Assembly: GCA_025370845.1 (NCBI GenBank)
Contig: JAMXFF010000052.1
Span: 1-51,919 of the forward strand
Source of the DNA: Laspinema palackyanum D2a
GTDB taxonomy: Bacteria > Cyanobacteriota > Cyanobacteriia > Cyanobacteriales > Laspinemataceae
Reading direction: 5' to 3'
DNA length: 51,919 bases
Shown: piece after piece, positions 26,682 to 36,044 of the stretch
Numbering within the stretch: position 1 is the stretch's first letter
How the letters are laid out: every line of letters starts with the position of its first letter
The notes under the pieces: model-generated
What the model saw: the letters and a program-made list of their open reading frames with translations, nothing else
The model's database searches: none
What the model was told of the DNA's origin: nothing
Position numbers and translations under genes: made by a program

Positions 26682-29600
26682 ATGCCCATCACCGAACCTG
26701 CCATCCATGCCCTCAATTTAGAAGCGGCGATCGCCCATACTCCGATCTGCGTTCCGCCCCATACCCCGGTGAACGAGGTCCTAGAACAGATGAATCGGGT
26801 CAAATCGACTTCGTGCCGCCTCGAAGACAGTGCTTCAAGCCCCCTCAATTTACAAACCCTCTCCAGTTGTGCCGTTGTCCAAGAGAACGACAAATTTTTA
26901 GGCATCTTTGTTGAGCGGGATCTGGTCAAATTGATTGCCTCGGGCAAATCTCTCGAAGGGATCACCGTGGGAGAACTGATCAATCCCTCACCGGTCTCGG
27001 TACGTCAATCCCAATTGCAAGATATTTTTTCTGTACTGCCCCTATTGCGGCAATATCATATTTCCCATTTACCCATTCTGGATGAAGGCGATCGCTTCAT
27101 AGGTTTGATCAGCACGGAAACCCTTCGGGAAATCCTGCAACCGTCGAATCTGTTGCAATTACGACAGGTTGCCGAAGTGATGACTCCCCAGATTGTCAGC
27201 GCCACACCCCAGACTTCTTTACTGGATATTGCCAAACTGATGACCCGCACCCAAGTCAGTTGCGTGATGATTTGCCAGAGGGGAGACGGAAAAATCACTC
27301 AGATTGGGACCGGAAACCGAGGAGATCTCAAGCCCCTGGGCATCATTACGGAGGGAGATATTATCCAAATCCAGGGGCTCCAACTGGACCTCAGTAGCAC
27401 CCCCGTCCAGCAAATGATGAGTTCGCCGGTGTTTGCCATTGGTGCCGAGGATTCCTTGTGGATTGCTTTGCAGAAGATGCAGCAGCACCATGTGGGGCGA
27501 TTAGCCGTTACGGGCATCCGAGGAGAACTGCGGGGAATTATTACCCAAACGACCCTGCTCAACTCGATTAATCCCTTGGAAATCTACAAGGTGATTGACG
27601 TGATGCAGAATACGATTAGCGCATTGGAAGCTGAAAAGATAGAACTGCTGCAAAATCGGACCACGGAACTGGAAAAACAAGTGCGATCGCGCACGGCTGA
27701 ACAAGAGCAACTCATCGCCTCCCTGGAAGCCAGTAGCCAACGCGATCGCCTCCTGGCTAAAGTCTCCCTGCAAATTCGCAAATCCCTCAATCTTGACGAG
27801 ATTCTTGCCACCACCGTAGAAGAGGTGCGTCAGCTACTCCACTGCCATCGGGTTTTGGTGTACCAGTTTGCGCCGACAAGGGAGGGGAAAGTGGTAGCGG
27901 AATCGGTGGAGTCAGGGTATCCGGCGATTTTGGACATCCAGGTTCGGGATATCTGCTTTCAGCAAATGCATGGCATCGACTATCTGAACGGGCGCAACCA
28001 GGCGACTGCTGATATCCGTCAAGCCGGATTAAGCTTCTGCCATCAGGAGCTATTAGAGCATTTTCAGGTACGAGCCAGTCTCGGGGTCCCGATCGCCATT
28101 CAGGGAGACCCCGCTCACCCCCATCTCTGGGGCTTGCTGATTGCCCATCACTGCAATGAACCGCGACCCTGGCAGGCATCAGAAATTGATTTACTGGATA
28201 AAATTTCGGTGCATATTGCGATCGCCATCCACCAAGCCCAACTTTACCAAGATACTCAACTGGAACTGGCTGAACGTCACCGGGTAGAAGCGGCCCTGCG
28301 TTCCAGCGAACAATTATATGCCACCTTAGCGGAAGCCTCTCCTGTGGGCATTTGGCGCACAGATCCCACAGGAAAATGTATTTACATCAACGATCGCGCT
28401 TGTGAAATGCTGGGTTTATCTCGACAAGCGGCCCTCGGTGACGGTTGGCTCCAATCTTTGCATCCCCAGGACCGCGCTCGTGTCATCGCAGAATGGGCCA
28501 AATCAACCCAATTCCACACCCCCTTTGCCTGCGAATATCGCTTTTGTCGTCCCAATGGGGAGGTGAGTTGGGTTTTTGGTCAAACTCTTGCTGAAATGGG
28601 CCCCGATGAAGAAGTGATGGGCTACATCGGGACGGCTACAGATATCAGCGATCGCAAACGAGCCGAACAAGCCCTAAAAACCTTGAATGCCGAACTCGAA
28701 AGGAGAGTCTCGAAGCGAACTGAGGAATTAGAACAAACCGTTCAACAATTACAGGGAGAAATCCAGCAACGACAGCAGGCACAACAAGAACTAATCCTAG
28801 TCAAAGAACGGCTGCAATATTTACTCTGGGTCAGCCCCACAATTATTTATAGCTGTCAAGTTCAATATCCCTACTCCACTACCTTTATTAGCTATAACGT
28901 CTTCCAGATTTTAGGATATGAACCCAAACAATTCCTGAATAATCCCCAATTTTGGTGGGATTGCATTCATCCGGAAGATCAGGAGCTTGTCGAGACTGGA
29001 TTTTCGCAGATCTGCGATCGCGAAAACCAGAGTCTGGAATACCGATTGCACCATGCTGAGGGCCGCTATATCTGGGTTCAGGACGATTTTCGCGTTGTCC
29101 GAAATGCTCAAGGTCAAGCCATAGAAATTGTCGGGTCTTGTGTTGATATTAGCGATCGCAAATTGGCCGAAAGTGAACTGCAAGAAAGCGAAGATCAACT
29201 CAGTAAATTTTTCGAGAGTGCCAACGATTTGATTCAAACCGTGGATGCTCAGGGAAAAATTCTCTATGTCAATCGTGCTTGGCGTGAAACCCTGGGCTAC
29301 AGCCCGGAAGAAGTGCAGCACCTCTTTGTGTCTGACATCATTCATCCCCACTGCAACCCGCGCTATCATCAACTCTTAAGCACCCTCAACGGAGACTGCA
29401 CTCAAACCGTCACCTTTGAACTTAAAGCGCTCAAAAGCAACGGGCGAGCTGTCTTCTTAGAAGGAAGACTCTCGTTGAAAAACGAGGGAAATCGCTCCAA
29501 AATTCACGGCGTATTTCGAGATATCACTCGACGAAAAATTGATGAATTAAAGCTACAAAGACAAGCGGAAGTTTTACAAACTATTTTTGACAATCTTCCC

Positions 29601-31820
29601 CTGATGCTGGTATTTTTTGATGGTCAAGGTCAAATCCAGCTTCTGAATACAGCCCTAGAAAAAACCCTGGGTTGGTCCTTGGCAGAAGCGCAAGCACAAG
29701 ATACCTTTGTGCAGTGCTATCCCGACCCGGAAGAACGCCAAAAGATCCTAGATGGCATAGAGGCAGGAACAGGGGAGTGGATTGAGGTCAAAGCCAGAAC
29801 CCGTCAGGGGAGAGAGCTAGAGGCCGCTTGGGCGAATATCCGCCTCTCTGATGGCAGTGGGATTGGCATTGGGCAGGATATCACCGAACGGAAGCGATCA
29901 GAAGCCGCCTTGCGCCACAGTGAGCAGTTATTCCGTTCCACCTTTAATGGGGCTACCATCGGACTGGTTCATAGCGATATCAAGAGTCAGTTTCTGCGAG
30001 TCAACCAAAAATACTGTGAAATTCTCGGCTATTCTCAAGAAGAATTGCTGCTTAAAAATTGCATGGATATTACTCATCCCGATGATGTGGAGAAGAATAT
30101 TCAGTGTCTGAAGCCGCTGCTCAGGGGAGAGGCTCGCGAGTGTTCCTTTGAGAAACGGTATTATCGGCAGGATGGGTCAATCATTTGGGCGTCTCTAACG
30201 GTATCCCTCGTGCGTCAACCCTCGGGAGAACCAGACTATTTTATTGCCGCTGTGGAAGATATTACCGATCGCAAAAAAGCGGAAGCTGAAAAAGAAAAAC
30301 GCGATCGCTATCTGACTGCCTTAGTCGAAATTCAACATCAATTATTAAATTCCTCCGTAGATACGGACCTCTACGAAATCGTTCTGAGGATTCTAGGACC
30401 CGTCTCCGGTGCCAGTCGCCTCTATATTTTTGAAAATTCCCACGATTCCCAAGGCTGTTTACTCACCAGTCAAAAAGCGGAATGGTGCGCCGAGGGGATT
30501 GAGTCCCAACAAAACAATCCCAACTTGCAAAATTGCCCCTACGAAGAATTTTTCACGCGACTGCCCAATACCCTGGGGAAAGGGGAAATCATTGAAGGCA
30601 TCGTCTCTAATTTTGCAGACTCCGAACGCTTAGTTTTAGAACCCCAAGGGATTGAAGCCATTCTGTTGTTACCCCTGATGGTTAATGGGGACTTTTTTGG
30701 CTTTATCGGTTTTGATAACTGCAAGGAAGCCCAACCTTGGGACCCGTTAGAAGTCAGTTTATTAAGTTCCGCAGCAGCGGCGATCGCCCTAGCAAAAGAA
30801 CGTCAAATCACCCAAGCCGCCCTCGCCCGTCAGTTGGCTGCGGTAGAAGCCGCTACTGATGGCATCGGCATTCTCAATGAAAACAGTGAATACATTTATT
30901 TGAATTCCGCTCATGCCAAAATATTTGGATATGACGACCCCAAAGAGTTGCTGAATAAAAGCTGGAAAGAGTTATACCATCCCCCAGAGATTCACCAAAT
31001 AGAACAGGAAGTTTTTCCAGTCCTGGGGGCATCGGGACAATGGAGTGGAGAAACCTTGGCCAAAAGACGAGATGGCACGACCTTTCCGGAAGAAATATCC
31101 CTCACCTATATTGCTGGGGGGGGATTAATTTGCGTGGCTCGGGATATTACGACTCGTAAACAATCCGAGGAACAAATTAAAGCCTCCCTTCATGAAAAAG
31201 AGGTATTGCTCAAAGAAATTCACCATCGGGTCAAAAATAACCTGCAAATTATCCACAGTTTATTGAAACTGCAATCCAGCTACACGAAAGACCCCCTCAC
31301 TTTGCAAATGTTCCGGGATAGCCAAAATCGCATCCGGTCGATGGCCTTGATTCACGAACTATTATATCGCTCCACTAACTTAGGCAGCATTAATTTTTCG
31401 GAATACATCAACCAGTTAACCACGAATTTATTTCGAGCCTATAATATAACCGCTCATTCTCGGCCCGAAATTCTCATTAATGTAGAGCCGATTCAACTGG
31501 GAATTGATACAGCGATTCCTTGTGGTCTAACCATTAATGAGTTAATCACCAATGCCTTTAAATATGCATTTGTCGATGGGTTATCTGGTACAATTAGCAT
31601 TGATTTTCATAAAGACGGAGCTGACACCTACGAACTAAAAATTTCTGACAATGGGGTAGGATTTCCTGCTGACTTAGATTTCCGAAATACTGAATCCCTA
31701 GGGTTGAAATTAGTGTGTAACCTCACCCGGCAACTGGATGGAGAAATCACCCTCGATCGCAGTCAAGGAACCTGCTTCACGATTAGATTTCAAGAATTAA
31801 CTTACCAACCTAGAGGATAA
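26682..31820 (+). CDS. Multi-sensor histidine kinase: CBS x4, DXCF-type GAF, PAS x6, GAF, HisKA_2
   Basis: The 1712-residue sensor has domains in this order: CBS pairs (about 30-136 and 163-303), coiled coil, GAF 1 (366-520), PAS 1 (545-660), coiled coil, PAS 2-5 (711-1199), GAF 2 (1221-1373), PAS 6 (1386-1493), HisKA_2 with EIHHRVKNNLQ (His1514/His1515) and HATPase (to about 1706) with NELITNAFKYAF and DNGVGF. GAF 1 carries DICF (423-426) and FCHQELL (Cys453-His454), the two cysteine motifs of DXCF cyanobacteriochromes, so light input is likely. CBS pairs usually bind adenine nucleotides. There are no transmembrane segments. ATG 26682 is preferred over an in-frame TTG at 26640. A receiver-kinase gene begins 4 nt after its stop. 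Confidence 0.92.
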   Translation: MPITEPAIHALNLEAAIAHTPICVPPHTPVNEVLEQMNRVKSTSCRLEDSASSPLNLQTLSSCAVVQENDKFLGIFVERDLVKLIASGKSLEGITVGELINPSPVSVRQSQLQDIFSVLPLLRQYHISHLPILDEGDRFIGLISTETLREILQPSNLLQLRQVAEVMTPQIVSATPQTSLLDIAKLMTRTQVSCVMICQRGDGKITQIGTGNRGDLKPLGIITEGDIIQIQGLQLDLSSTPVQQMMSSPVFAIGAEDSLWIALQKMQQHHVGRLAVTGIRGELRGIITQTTLLNSINPLEIYKVIDVMQNTISALEAEKIELLQNRTTELEKQVRSRTAEQEQLIASLEASSQRDRLLAKVSLQIRKSLNLDEILATTVEEVRQLLHCHRVLVYQFAPTREGKVVAESVESGYPAILDIQVRDICFQQMHGIDYLNGRNQATADIRQAGLSFCHQELLEHFQVRASLGVPIAIQGDPAHPHLWGLLIAHHCNEPRPWQASEIDLLDKISVHIAIAIHQAQLYQDTQLELAERHRVEAALRSSEQLYATLAEASPVGIWRTDPTGKCIYINDRACEMLGLSRQAALGDGWLQSLHPQDRARVIAEWAKSTQFHTPFACEYRFCRPNGEVSWVFGQTLAEMGPDEEVMGYIGTATDISDRKRAEQALKTLNAELERRVSKRTEELEQTVQQLQGEIQQRQQAQQELILVKERLQYLLWVSPTIIYSCQVQYPYSTTFISYNVFQILGYEPKQFLNNPQFWWDCIHPEDQELVETGFSQICDRENQSLEYRLHHAEGRYIWVQDDFRVVRNAQGQAIEIVGSCVDISDRKLAESELQESEDQLSKFFESANDLIQTVDAQGKILYVNRAWRETLGYSPEEVQHLFVSDIIHPHCNPRYHQLLSTLNGDCTQTVTFELKALKSNGRAVFLEGRLSLKNEGNRSKIHGVFRDITRRKIDELKLQRQAEVLQTIFDNLPLMLVFFDGQGQIQLLNTALEKTLGWSLAEAQAQDTFVQCYPDPEERQKILDGIEAGTGEWIEVKARTRQGRELEAAWANIRLSDGSGIGIGQDITERKRSEAALRHSEQLFRSTFNGATIGLVHSDIKSQFLRVNQKYCEILGYSQEELLLKNCMDITHPDDVEKNIQCLKPLLRGEARECSFEKRYYRQDGSIIWASLTVSLVRQPSGEPDYFIAAVEDITDRKKAEAEKEKRDRYLTALVEIQHQLLNSSVDTDLYEIVLRILGPVSGASRLYIFENSHDSQGCLLTSQKAEWCAEGIESQQNNPNLQNCPYEEFFTRLPNTLGKGEIIEGIVSNFADSERLVLEPQGIEAILLLPLMVNGDFFGFIGFDNCKEAQPWDPLEVSLLSSAAAAIALAKERQITQAALARQLAAVEAATDGIGILNENSEYIYLNSAHAKIFGYDDPKELLNKSWKELYHPPEIHQIEQEVFPVLGASGQWSGETLAKRRDGTTFPEEISLTYIAGGGLICVARDITTRKQSEEQIKASLHEKEVLLKEIHHRVKNNLQIIHSLLKLQSSYTKDPLTLQMFRDSQNRIRSMALIHELLYRSTNLGSINFSEYINQLTTNLFRAYNITAHSRPEILINVEPIQLGIDTAIPCGLTINELITNAFKYAFVDGLSGTISIDFHKDGADTYELKISDNGVGFPADLDFRNTESLGLKLVCNLTRQLDGEITLDRSQGTCFTIRFQELTYQPRG

Positions 31821-31824
31821 ACAA

Positions 31825-32970
31825 GTGGAGAAGATAATCACAGTTTTAGTCGTTGAAGATGAAATTATTACGGCGATCGATATTCAAAGTAGTTTAGAAA
31901 ACTTGGGATATCACGTTCCCCCCATCGCTTCAACGGGCCAAGAAGCCCTAGACCAGGTGGCGAAATTTCAGCCGGATATTATCCTCATGGATATCGTCCT
32001 CAAAGGCGAAATAGATGGCATCGAAACGGCTAATCGGATTCGCGATCGCCAGCCAATTCCGATTATCTTCCTCACCGCTTATTCCGATGATGCCACCTTA
32101 GCCCGGGCAGGCATTAGCGAACCCTTTGGCTACTTACTCAAACCCTTTGATGACCGGGAACTCCATACCACCATTCAAATGGCCCTCAAGCGCTATCAGG
32201 CTGAATTAAAAATCCGTCAAGAGCGCGATACCGCAGAACAACTCCAGCGAGAAGCGGAGAATCTGGTAGAATTGAATTCTCGCTACATTGCCATGACTTC
32301 CCACGAATTCCGCACCCCGATGACCACGATTCACTCCTCATCGGAATTACTGGAACATTACAGTTATAAATGGTCCGAAGAGAAAAAAATCAGCCATCTC
32401 AAGCGGATTCAATCCTCGATTAAGACCATGACCAAACTTTTAGATGAAGTCTTGACCATTGGTAAAGCTGATGCGGGTAAATTAGAGTTTAATCCGATTA
32501 AGTTAGATGTAGTCAACTTAGCTCAAGAACTGGTGGAAGAACTGCATTTAACCACGGATAAACCTCGGATCAATTTGCAGGTTTTCGGGGAGATTGACCA
32601 GGCCAGTATGGACCCAAAATTGTTGCGCCACATCTTGACAAATCTCCTGTCTAATGCTTTAAAATATTCCCCGGCTGGGGGAACGGTTGAGTTTACCCTG
32701 ACCGGCCAAGGAGAATACCTGATTCTATCCGTGCAAGATTCAGGAATTGGGATTCCTGAATCGGATTTAATCCATCTGTTTGAGTCCTTTCAACGGGCCA
32801 GTAATGTCGGCAGTCTTCCCGGGACGGGTTTGGGATTGGCGATCGTGAAAAAGTGCGTCGATCGCCATCATGGAACCATTACCGTTAACAGTACCGTAGG
32901 GGTGGGCACCACTTTCACAGTCACCTTACCCCTGCATTCCCCCGTTGCTTCCGCCATCCCCGTGATTTAA
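31825..32970 (+). CDS. Response receiver-histidine kinase hybrid
   Basis: The 381-residue protein has an N-terminal receiver (Asp56 in ILMDIVLKG, Thr84 in FLTAYS, Lys106 in LLKPF), a short coiled coil, a HisKA dimerisation helix (TSHEFRTPM, phosphoacceptor His160) and a HATPase domain (N-box NLLSNALKYS, DSGIGIP, GTGLGLAIVKK). It is the expected partner of the upstream multi-sensor kinase: phosphate could pass from HisKA_2 to its receiver and so control its own kinase. The downstream regulator is not in the window. The start is GTG, 4 nt after the previous stop, and no other start fits as well. Confidence 0.93.
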   Translation: MEKIITVLVVEDEIITAIDIQSSLENLGYHVPPIASTGQEALDQVAKFQPDIILMDIVLKGEIDGIETANRIRDRQPIPIIFLTAYSDDATLARAGISEPFGYLLKPFDDRELHTTIQMALKRYQAELKIRQERDTAEQLQREAENLVELNSRYIAMTSHEFRTPMTTIHSSSELLEHYSYKWSEEKKISHLKRIQSSIKTMTKLLDEVLTIGKADAGKLEFNPIKLDVVNLAQELVEELHLTTDKPRINLQVFGEIDQASMDPKLLRHILTNLLSNALKYSPAGGTVEFTLTGQGEYLILSVQDSGIGIPESDLIHLFESFQRASNVGSLPGTGLGLAIVKKCVDRHHGTITVNSTVGVGTTFTVTLPLHSPVASAIPVI

Positions 32971-32991
32971 GCACTCATGAGTGATTTGCCT

Positions 32992-33189
32992 TACTTCCGG
33001 TCCCCTCCCCTTGGCAAGGGGAGGGTTAGGGTGGGGTCCCTCTTGGAGGCGATCGCCACATAACGCACTTTTTCGGGCTTAAGCGCCTGTATAGAGGCTG
33101 GGGAAACCTGTTTTTCGTGACGTGGCTTTGCTACGTCCGGAGGACCCCACCCTAACCCTCCCCTTGCCAAGGGGAGGGGACCGGAGGTG
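32992..33189. mobile_element. MITE-like element, copy B
   Basis: Near-perfect 48-bp inverted ends (32992-33039 and 33142-33189) match those of copy A at 17701-17948. The interior, read on the opposite strand, shares TACAGGCGCTTAA and GTGGCGATCGCC with copy A, so this is the same family inserted in reverse. There is no coding capacity. It lies directly after the receiver-kinase gene. Confidence 0.8.
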
Positions 33190-33436
33190 CAGTTAAGCGT
33201 AAAAAGCATACTCTTGTAAGCCTTTGAGGGTAAGGGTTTAGTAGACTCAGGACAACCGAATTCCGGATGAAGGGGGTTTTAGGTCCCCTGAACAGCAGGA
33301 AGGACAAGGCAGCGCCTTGTCCCTCCGGTTCCCCTCTAAAGTCTGGGTTTCAATCGATTGAAACGGGTCTAATTGGGGTTAAAATAAACAGCAATTTACC
33401 CGATTAAATCGCCTAAACCCGTGAGGGATTTTCATC
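33190..33436. other. Intergenic region with a short perfect hairpin
   Basis: GGACAAGGC (33302-33310) and GCCTTGTCC (33314-33322) form a 9-bp stem with a 3-nt loop. No T-run follows, so it is more likely a repeat-derived hairpin than a terminator. Nothing else was seen. Confidence 0.5.
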
Positions 33437-33685
33437 CTAGGTGGGAACTAATTCCCCGGGACGTAATCGCGCCCATTTGCCCATTTCTTCTTTAAAACTT
33501 TCACAACCGACCACATCCCATTCCATCTCAATGGCATCCGGCGTATTGCGGATATTCACATTGATAGTAGGTTCTAGGGGTTCAAAATCCGGCGTTTCAG
33601 TTAAATGGGGCTGTTGATGTTGATATTCCACTGCGTTATAAGTTAAGCAGCGATCGACATAGTGGCAGTTTACGCAAATACACAT
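33437..33685 (-). CDS. ycf34: Ycf34 family protein
   Basis: The 82-residue protein begins MCICVNCHYVDRC, with Cys2, Cys4, Cys7 and Cys13, then the conserved TYNAVEYQHQQPHL. This is the hallmark of Ycf34, a plastid- and cyanobacteria-specific protein. A Synechocystis study linked Ycf34 to photosynthetic electron transport and an iron-sulfur cluster, and the four cysteines fit this. A GGAG site 8-11 nt upstream supports the ATG at 33685; a longer upstream frame lacks conservation. It is divergent from the nucleotidyltransferase gene, with 79 nt between starts. Confidence 0.95.
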   Translation of the reverse strand: MCICVNCHYVDRCLTYNAVEYQHQQPHLTETPDFEPLEPTINVNIRNTPDAIEMEWDVVGCESFKEEMGKWARLRPGELVPT

Positions 33686-33764
33686 CGTAAACACTCCATA
33701 CGGCTTTTTTGTTACTCTAACGTAATCAGCAGAGATATTGCCCACCCGGTAGGTTGATTTTTTT

Positions 33765-35033
33765 ATGAAACAAGGCGAATCTATTCGTACTCTGGGTCCC
33801 GAAACTTGGCCGTTTAGCGTGGAAATGCTGCCTAATGATGCCTATCTCGTTGGCGGTTCGGTTCGAGATGCCTTGCTGGAACGGCAGTCCCCCTATTTAG
33901 ATTTAGATTTTGTTTTACCGGGATATGCGATTAAAATCGCCAAGCAGATTGCCGATCGCTATAAAGCAGGGTTTGTGGTCCTCGATGATGAACGCAAAAT
34001 CGCCCGGGTGGTGTTTCCCCATGCCACAGTGGATTTTGCTAAACAGGAGGGGATGACCCTAGAAACCGATTTGCAACGCCGGGATTTTACGATTAATGCG
34101 ATCGCCTACCATCCGACAACGGGTCAGATTGTAGACCCTCTAAAAGGGCGGGAAGACTTACAAACCCGCACAATTCGGATGATTTCTCCTACAAATCTCG
34201 CCGATGATCCCCTGCGGTTATTACGCGGTTATCGGCAGGCGGCGCAATTGGGGTTTACCCTAGAAGCTCAAACCCAAGCGGCAATCCGACAATTAGCGCC
34301 TTTGTTGCGGCAGGTGGCAGCAGAACGGGTGAATACGGAGTTATGGTATCTGCTAAACTGCCGGGGGGGAAGTTCTCATCTGGTGGCAGCATGGGAGGAT
34401 GGTTTGTTGCGCTATTGGTTGCCTGATGCCACGAAAGATTCCCTCACTATTTTAACCCGGATTGATGAGGCCGTGATGCAACTGGCGGAAAAATGGCCGC
34501 AGTTGGGGGAAGAATTTTTGTTAGATTTGCGCGCAACTTTGAGGATTTCTGGATATTTAGGAATTGCCAAATTAGTTTGTTTGTTACCGTTAGAACCGGG
34601 TCTAGCACAATCGCAATTAATGCGATTAAAGTTGAGTCGGGTGGAAGCTAAAGCAGCGATTCAGGTGATAAAAAGTTGGGAGTTAATCCAACAGCAACCG
34701 GAGTTAACAGACTGGACGGTGCGATCGCATTATTTTCTATTTCGTCAAGTGGGGTCGTTGTTTCCGTCCTTAGCTGCGATCGCCCTGGCATCAGGAATTT
34801 CTCTGGAGGCCCTAGGCAATGCCGTTGAGCGCTATTTGGACCCCGAAGACTTGGCGGCACATCCCAAAGTTCTGATTACGGGGACCGATTTAATCAGCGA
34901 ATTAGGGATTCCGGCGGGTCCGCAAATTAAGGAAATTTTAAATCAAATTCAGTTAGCAACGGTGGAGGGAGAGATTTCCACAAGGGAAGAAGCAATGGCA
35001 TTAGCTGATAAAATCAGGCAATCTATCCGATGA
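33765..35033 (+). CDS. Class II tRNA nucleotidyltransferase (CCA-, CC- or A-adding)
   Basis: The 422-residue enzyme has the nucleotidyltransferase signature LVGGSVRDALL (28-38) with DLDFV (catalytic Asp46 and Asp48), then RRDFTINAIAY (105-115) and DDPLRLLRGYR (147-157), followed by a helical tRNA-binding body. It adds CCA, or part of it, to tRNA 3' ends. Some cyanobacteria split CC- and A-addition between two related enzymes, and the sequence alone does not show which this is. Both tRNA genes in this window lack an encoded CCA. ATG at 33765 lies at the end of a T-rich leader without a strong ribosome site. Confidence 0.9.
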   Translation: MKQGESIRTLGPETWPFSVEMLPNDAYLVGGSVRDALLERQSPYLDLDFVLPGYAIKIAKQIADRYKAGFVVLDDERKIARVVFPHATVDFAKQEGMTLETDLQRRDFTINAIAYHPTTGQIVDPLKGREDLQTRTIRMISPTNLADDPLRLLRGYRQAAQLGFTLEAQTQAAIRQLAPLLRQVAAERVNTELWYLLNCRGGSSHLVAAWEDGLLRYWLPDATKDSLTILTRIDEAVMQLAEKWPQLGEEFLLDLRATLRISGYLGIAKLVCLLPLEPGLAQSQLMRLKLSRVEAKAAIQVIKSWELIQQQPELTDWTVRSHYFLFRQVGSLFPSLAAIALASGISLEALGNAVERYLDPEDLAAHPKVLITGTDLISELGIPAGPQIKEILNQIQLATVEGEISTREEAMALADKIRQSIR

Positions 35034-35058
35034 TTAAATGAACCCCTGATAAAGGACG

Positions 35059-35124
35059 AGAAACCGGGTTTCTTAGCCAAATTTGTGATAATTCCCAGCA
35101 ACTTATCGCAGAAACCTGGTTTCT
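35059..35124. repeat. Paired short palindromes after the nucleotidyltransferase gene
   Basis: AGAAACCGGGTTTCT (35059-35073) and AGAAACCTGGTTTCT (35110-35124) are near-identical palindromes 37 bp apart. They are of the AGAAACC/GGTTTCT type seen often in cyanobacterial intergenic DNA. Confidence 0.75.
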
Positions 35125-35133
35125 CAACCCCTG

Positions 35134-35998
35134 GTAAAGTCGGCGGAGGCGCTGACAATAAACTGACCATCAGGGGAAAAAGCAACGGACTGAATAGAGT
35201 CTTGGTGGGGGAGATTATGGGCGCAGTCGAGACCCTAAGCAGTCTGGGCCATTCGCAAGGCTTTTGTGAGGGTTTTTGTGAGTAAATCCTGGATTATGAA
35301 TACCAGGTTCCGCGCTTCTTTCTCCTGGAGCGGGCGATCGCGCCCGTAAATGCATGCATCTCAATAATCTTGCTCAATTGGGTTCAACGACAACAACGAG
35401 CGATCGCGCAGTTGTTGTCCATCCTCCAACGAGTATCCAGGGGTTTCTCTCCCCCTACCGCACTCTCATCTCAACGGGTTAAGCGCACAAAGATATTCCG
35501 GACCTGAGTTTGCTCCATTGGGGATAAACTGTGATATACTATGTCCGCAGTTTGGGCGATCGCCTGACTCACTCCCCCCAGTTCTCGATATTCCTCACAG
35601 TGTAACCACCGCCCCTCTCGCCGTTTCCACAGTTCCAGTAACAGATGTTGCCACAATGGCATCGCCCCGGTTCTCCCCGGACTTCATCCAAAATTGAATT
35701 GCTGAAGTCTGCTTCAAAGCGCAATCCCACTTTTGCTGCCTGCATCTCCATCGATCGCCGCAACTCTGTGAGATCCATCGGTCTGATCAGTTCTTGTCGT
35801 TGCTGCATCCGTTCTTTGGGTTGGGGATACGGCGCAACTTCGCCCCAAAAGTCCGCCCGCAGGGTCACCACAACTGGCTGTTTTTGAGTCAGGGACAGGA
35901 GTCGGTGGATAAATTCCCACAGTTCCTCAAATGGGTCTACCAGCAACCCAAACGGCTGATCCTGCACCGGGCCTAACCTCGTCTTCCGGTCCCCTCCC
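35134..35998 (-). pseudogene. Decayed nSTAND1-WD40 gene
   Basis: The minus strand carries pieces of a STAND-type NTPase fused to WD40 repeats. From about 35975 it reads LLVDPFEELWEF, TLRADFWGEVAPYP and a long segment through ELRRSMEMQAAKVGLRF, as in nSTAND1 domains. At 35665-35668 the frame shifts: one G appears missing from a run of four, and the reading continues in another frame as MPLWQHLLLELWKRREGRWL to a stop at 35471. A single WD40 blade (DSIQSVAFSPDGQFIVSASA) survives at 35134-35203. The Walker A region and most blades are gone. The 5' border contains a 17-bp fragment of the MITE end (35982-35999). Intact relatives are suspected signalling or defence proteins. Confidence 0.8.
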
Positions 35999-36044
35999 CA
36001 ATCAGGACTACAGCACTTCTGCAAAACATCTACCCTGACCCAGA

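Noticed and set aside
35134-35998. Active nSTAND1-type defence gene
   Set aside because: The frameshift, the missing nucleotide-binding loop and the loss of most WD40 blades argue for a pseudogene.
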